Assembly (NCBI GenBank): GCA_026388495.1 | Contig: JAPLJQ010000432.1 | Span: 1 to 5,283 of the forward strand | DNA from: Deltaproteobacteria bacterium | GTDB lineage: Bacteria > Desulfobacterota > Syntrophia > Syntrophales > UBA2185 | Reading direction: 5' to 3' | Length of the DNA stretch: 5,283 bases | Shown: positions 5,205 through 5,283 of the stretch, in pieces | Layout of the letters: each line of letters starts with the position of its first letter | Position numbering within the stretch: position 1 is the first letter of the stretch | The notes under the pieces: model-generated | Told to the model about the DNA's origin: nothing | Databases searched by the model: none | The model's input: only the letters and a program-made list of their open reading frames with translations | Made by a program: the position numbers and the translations under genes

Positions 5205-5237
5205 AAAGGCGCCACAGGAGGCCGGTGCCTTTTCTCT
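5205..5237 (+). terminator. Rho-independent terminator of the Spy-like operon
   Basis: AAAGGCGCC (5205-5213) pairs with GGTGCCTTT (5224-5232), nine pairs with a single G-T wobble around a ten-base loop, followed by TTTTCTCT. It lies 14 bases after the last gene's stop and closes the unit begun at the sigma-54 promoter. Confidence 0.8.
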
Positions 5238-5283
5238 GATCCGATCTTATACGTTAACCATTCTTCTATATGGAAGATCAGGG

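Overview
The window reads as about 5.3 kb of bacterial chromosome, with every supported gene on the + strand. Moderate GC, short signal-peptide proteins, a DUF169 protein, a small SAP/four-Cys protein and a strong sigma-54 promoter together suggest a Gram-negative anaerobe of the Desulfobacterota (deltaproteobacterial) type. This placement is inference from gene content; no rRNA or other phylogenetic marker is present.

Left part (1-1785): the 3' three quarters of a GT5 glycogen/starch synthase (glgA-like) enters from the left edge and stops at 1291. Directly abutting it is a fragment of about 48 codons of a cyclopropane-fatty-acyl-phospholipid synthase (cfa) N-terminal region (1293-1436), clearly a gene remnant. 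A small membrane-anchored SHOCT-domain protein follows (1534-1785).

Middle part (1786-3951): a 208-bp gap with little in it leads into three closely spaced genes. These are an exported thioredoxin-fold protein with an FCQPC active site, a 61-aa SAP-like protein with four cysteines, and a DUF169 protein with five cysteines. The cysteine or redox theme is shared, but a joint function is not demonstrated. Right after the DUF169 stop lies a second remnant, the C-terminal GGSGG segment of a trypsin/HtrA-like serine protease (3676-3951), lacking the rest of its catalytic domain.

Right part (3952-5283): the most interesting region is a complete-looking regulated transcription unit. It has three phased TGGATA/TATCCA inverted repeats (3971-4022), a separate 8-bp inverted repeat (4060-4090) and a near-consensus sigma-54 -24/-12 promoter (4107-4123). 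It then encodes an exported Spy/CpxP/ZraP-family (LTXXQ) protein with a Gly/His/Met repeat tail and an exported small beta-rich (possibly OB-fold) protein, and ends at a rho-independent terminator (5205-5237). The layout matches the known logic of envelope-stress or metal-responsive zraP regulation by an NtrC-family activator, but with a distinct operator sequence and a different partner gene. The activator itself is not in the window.
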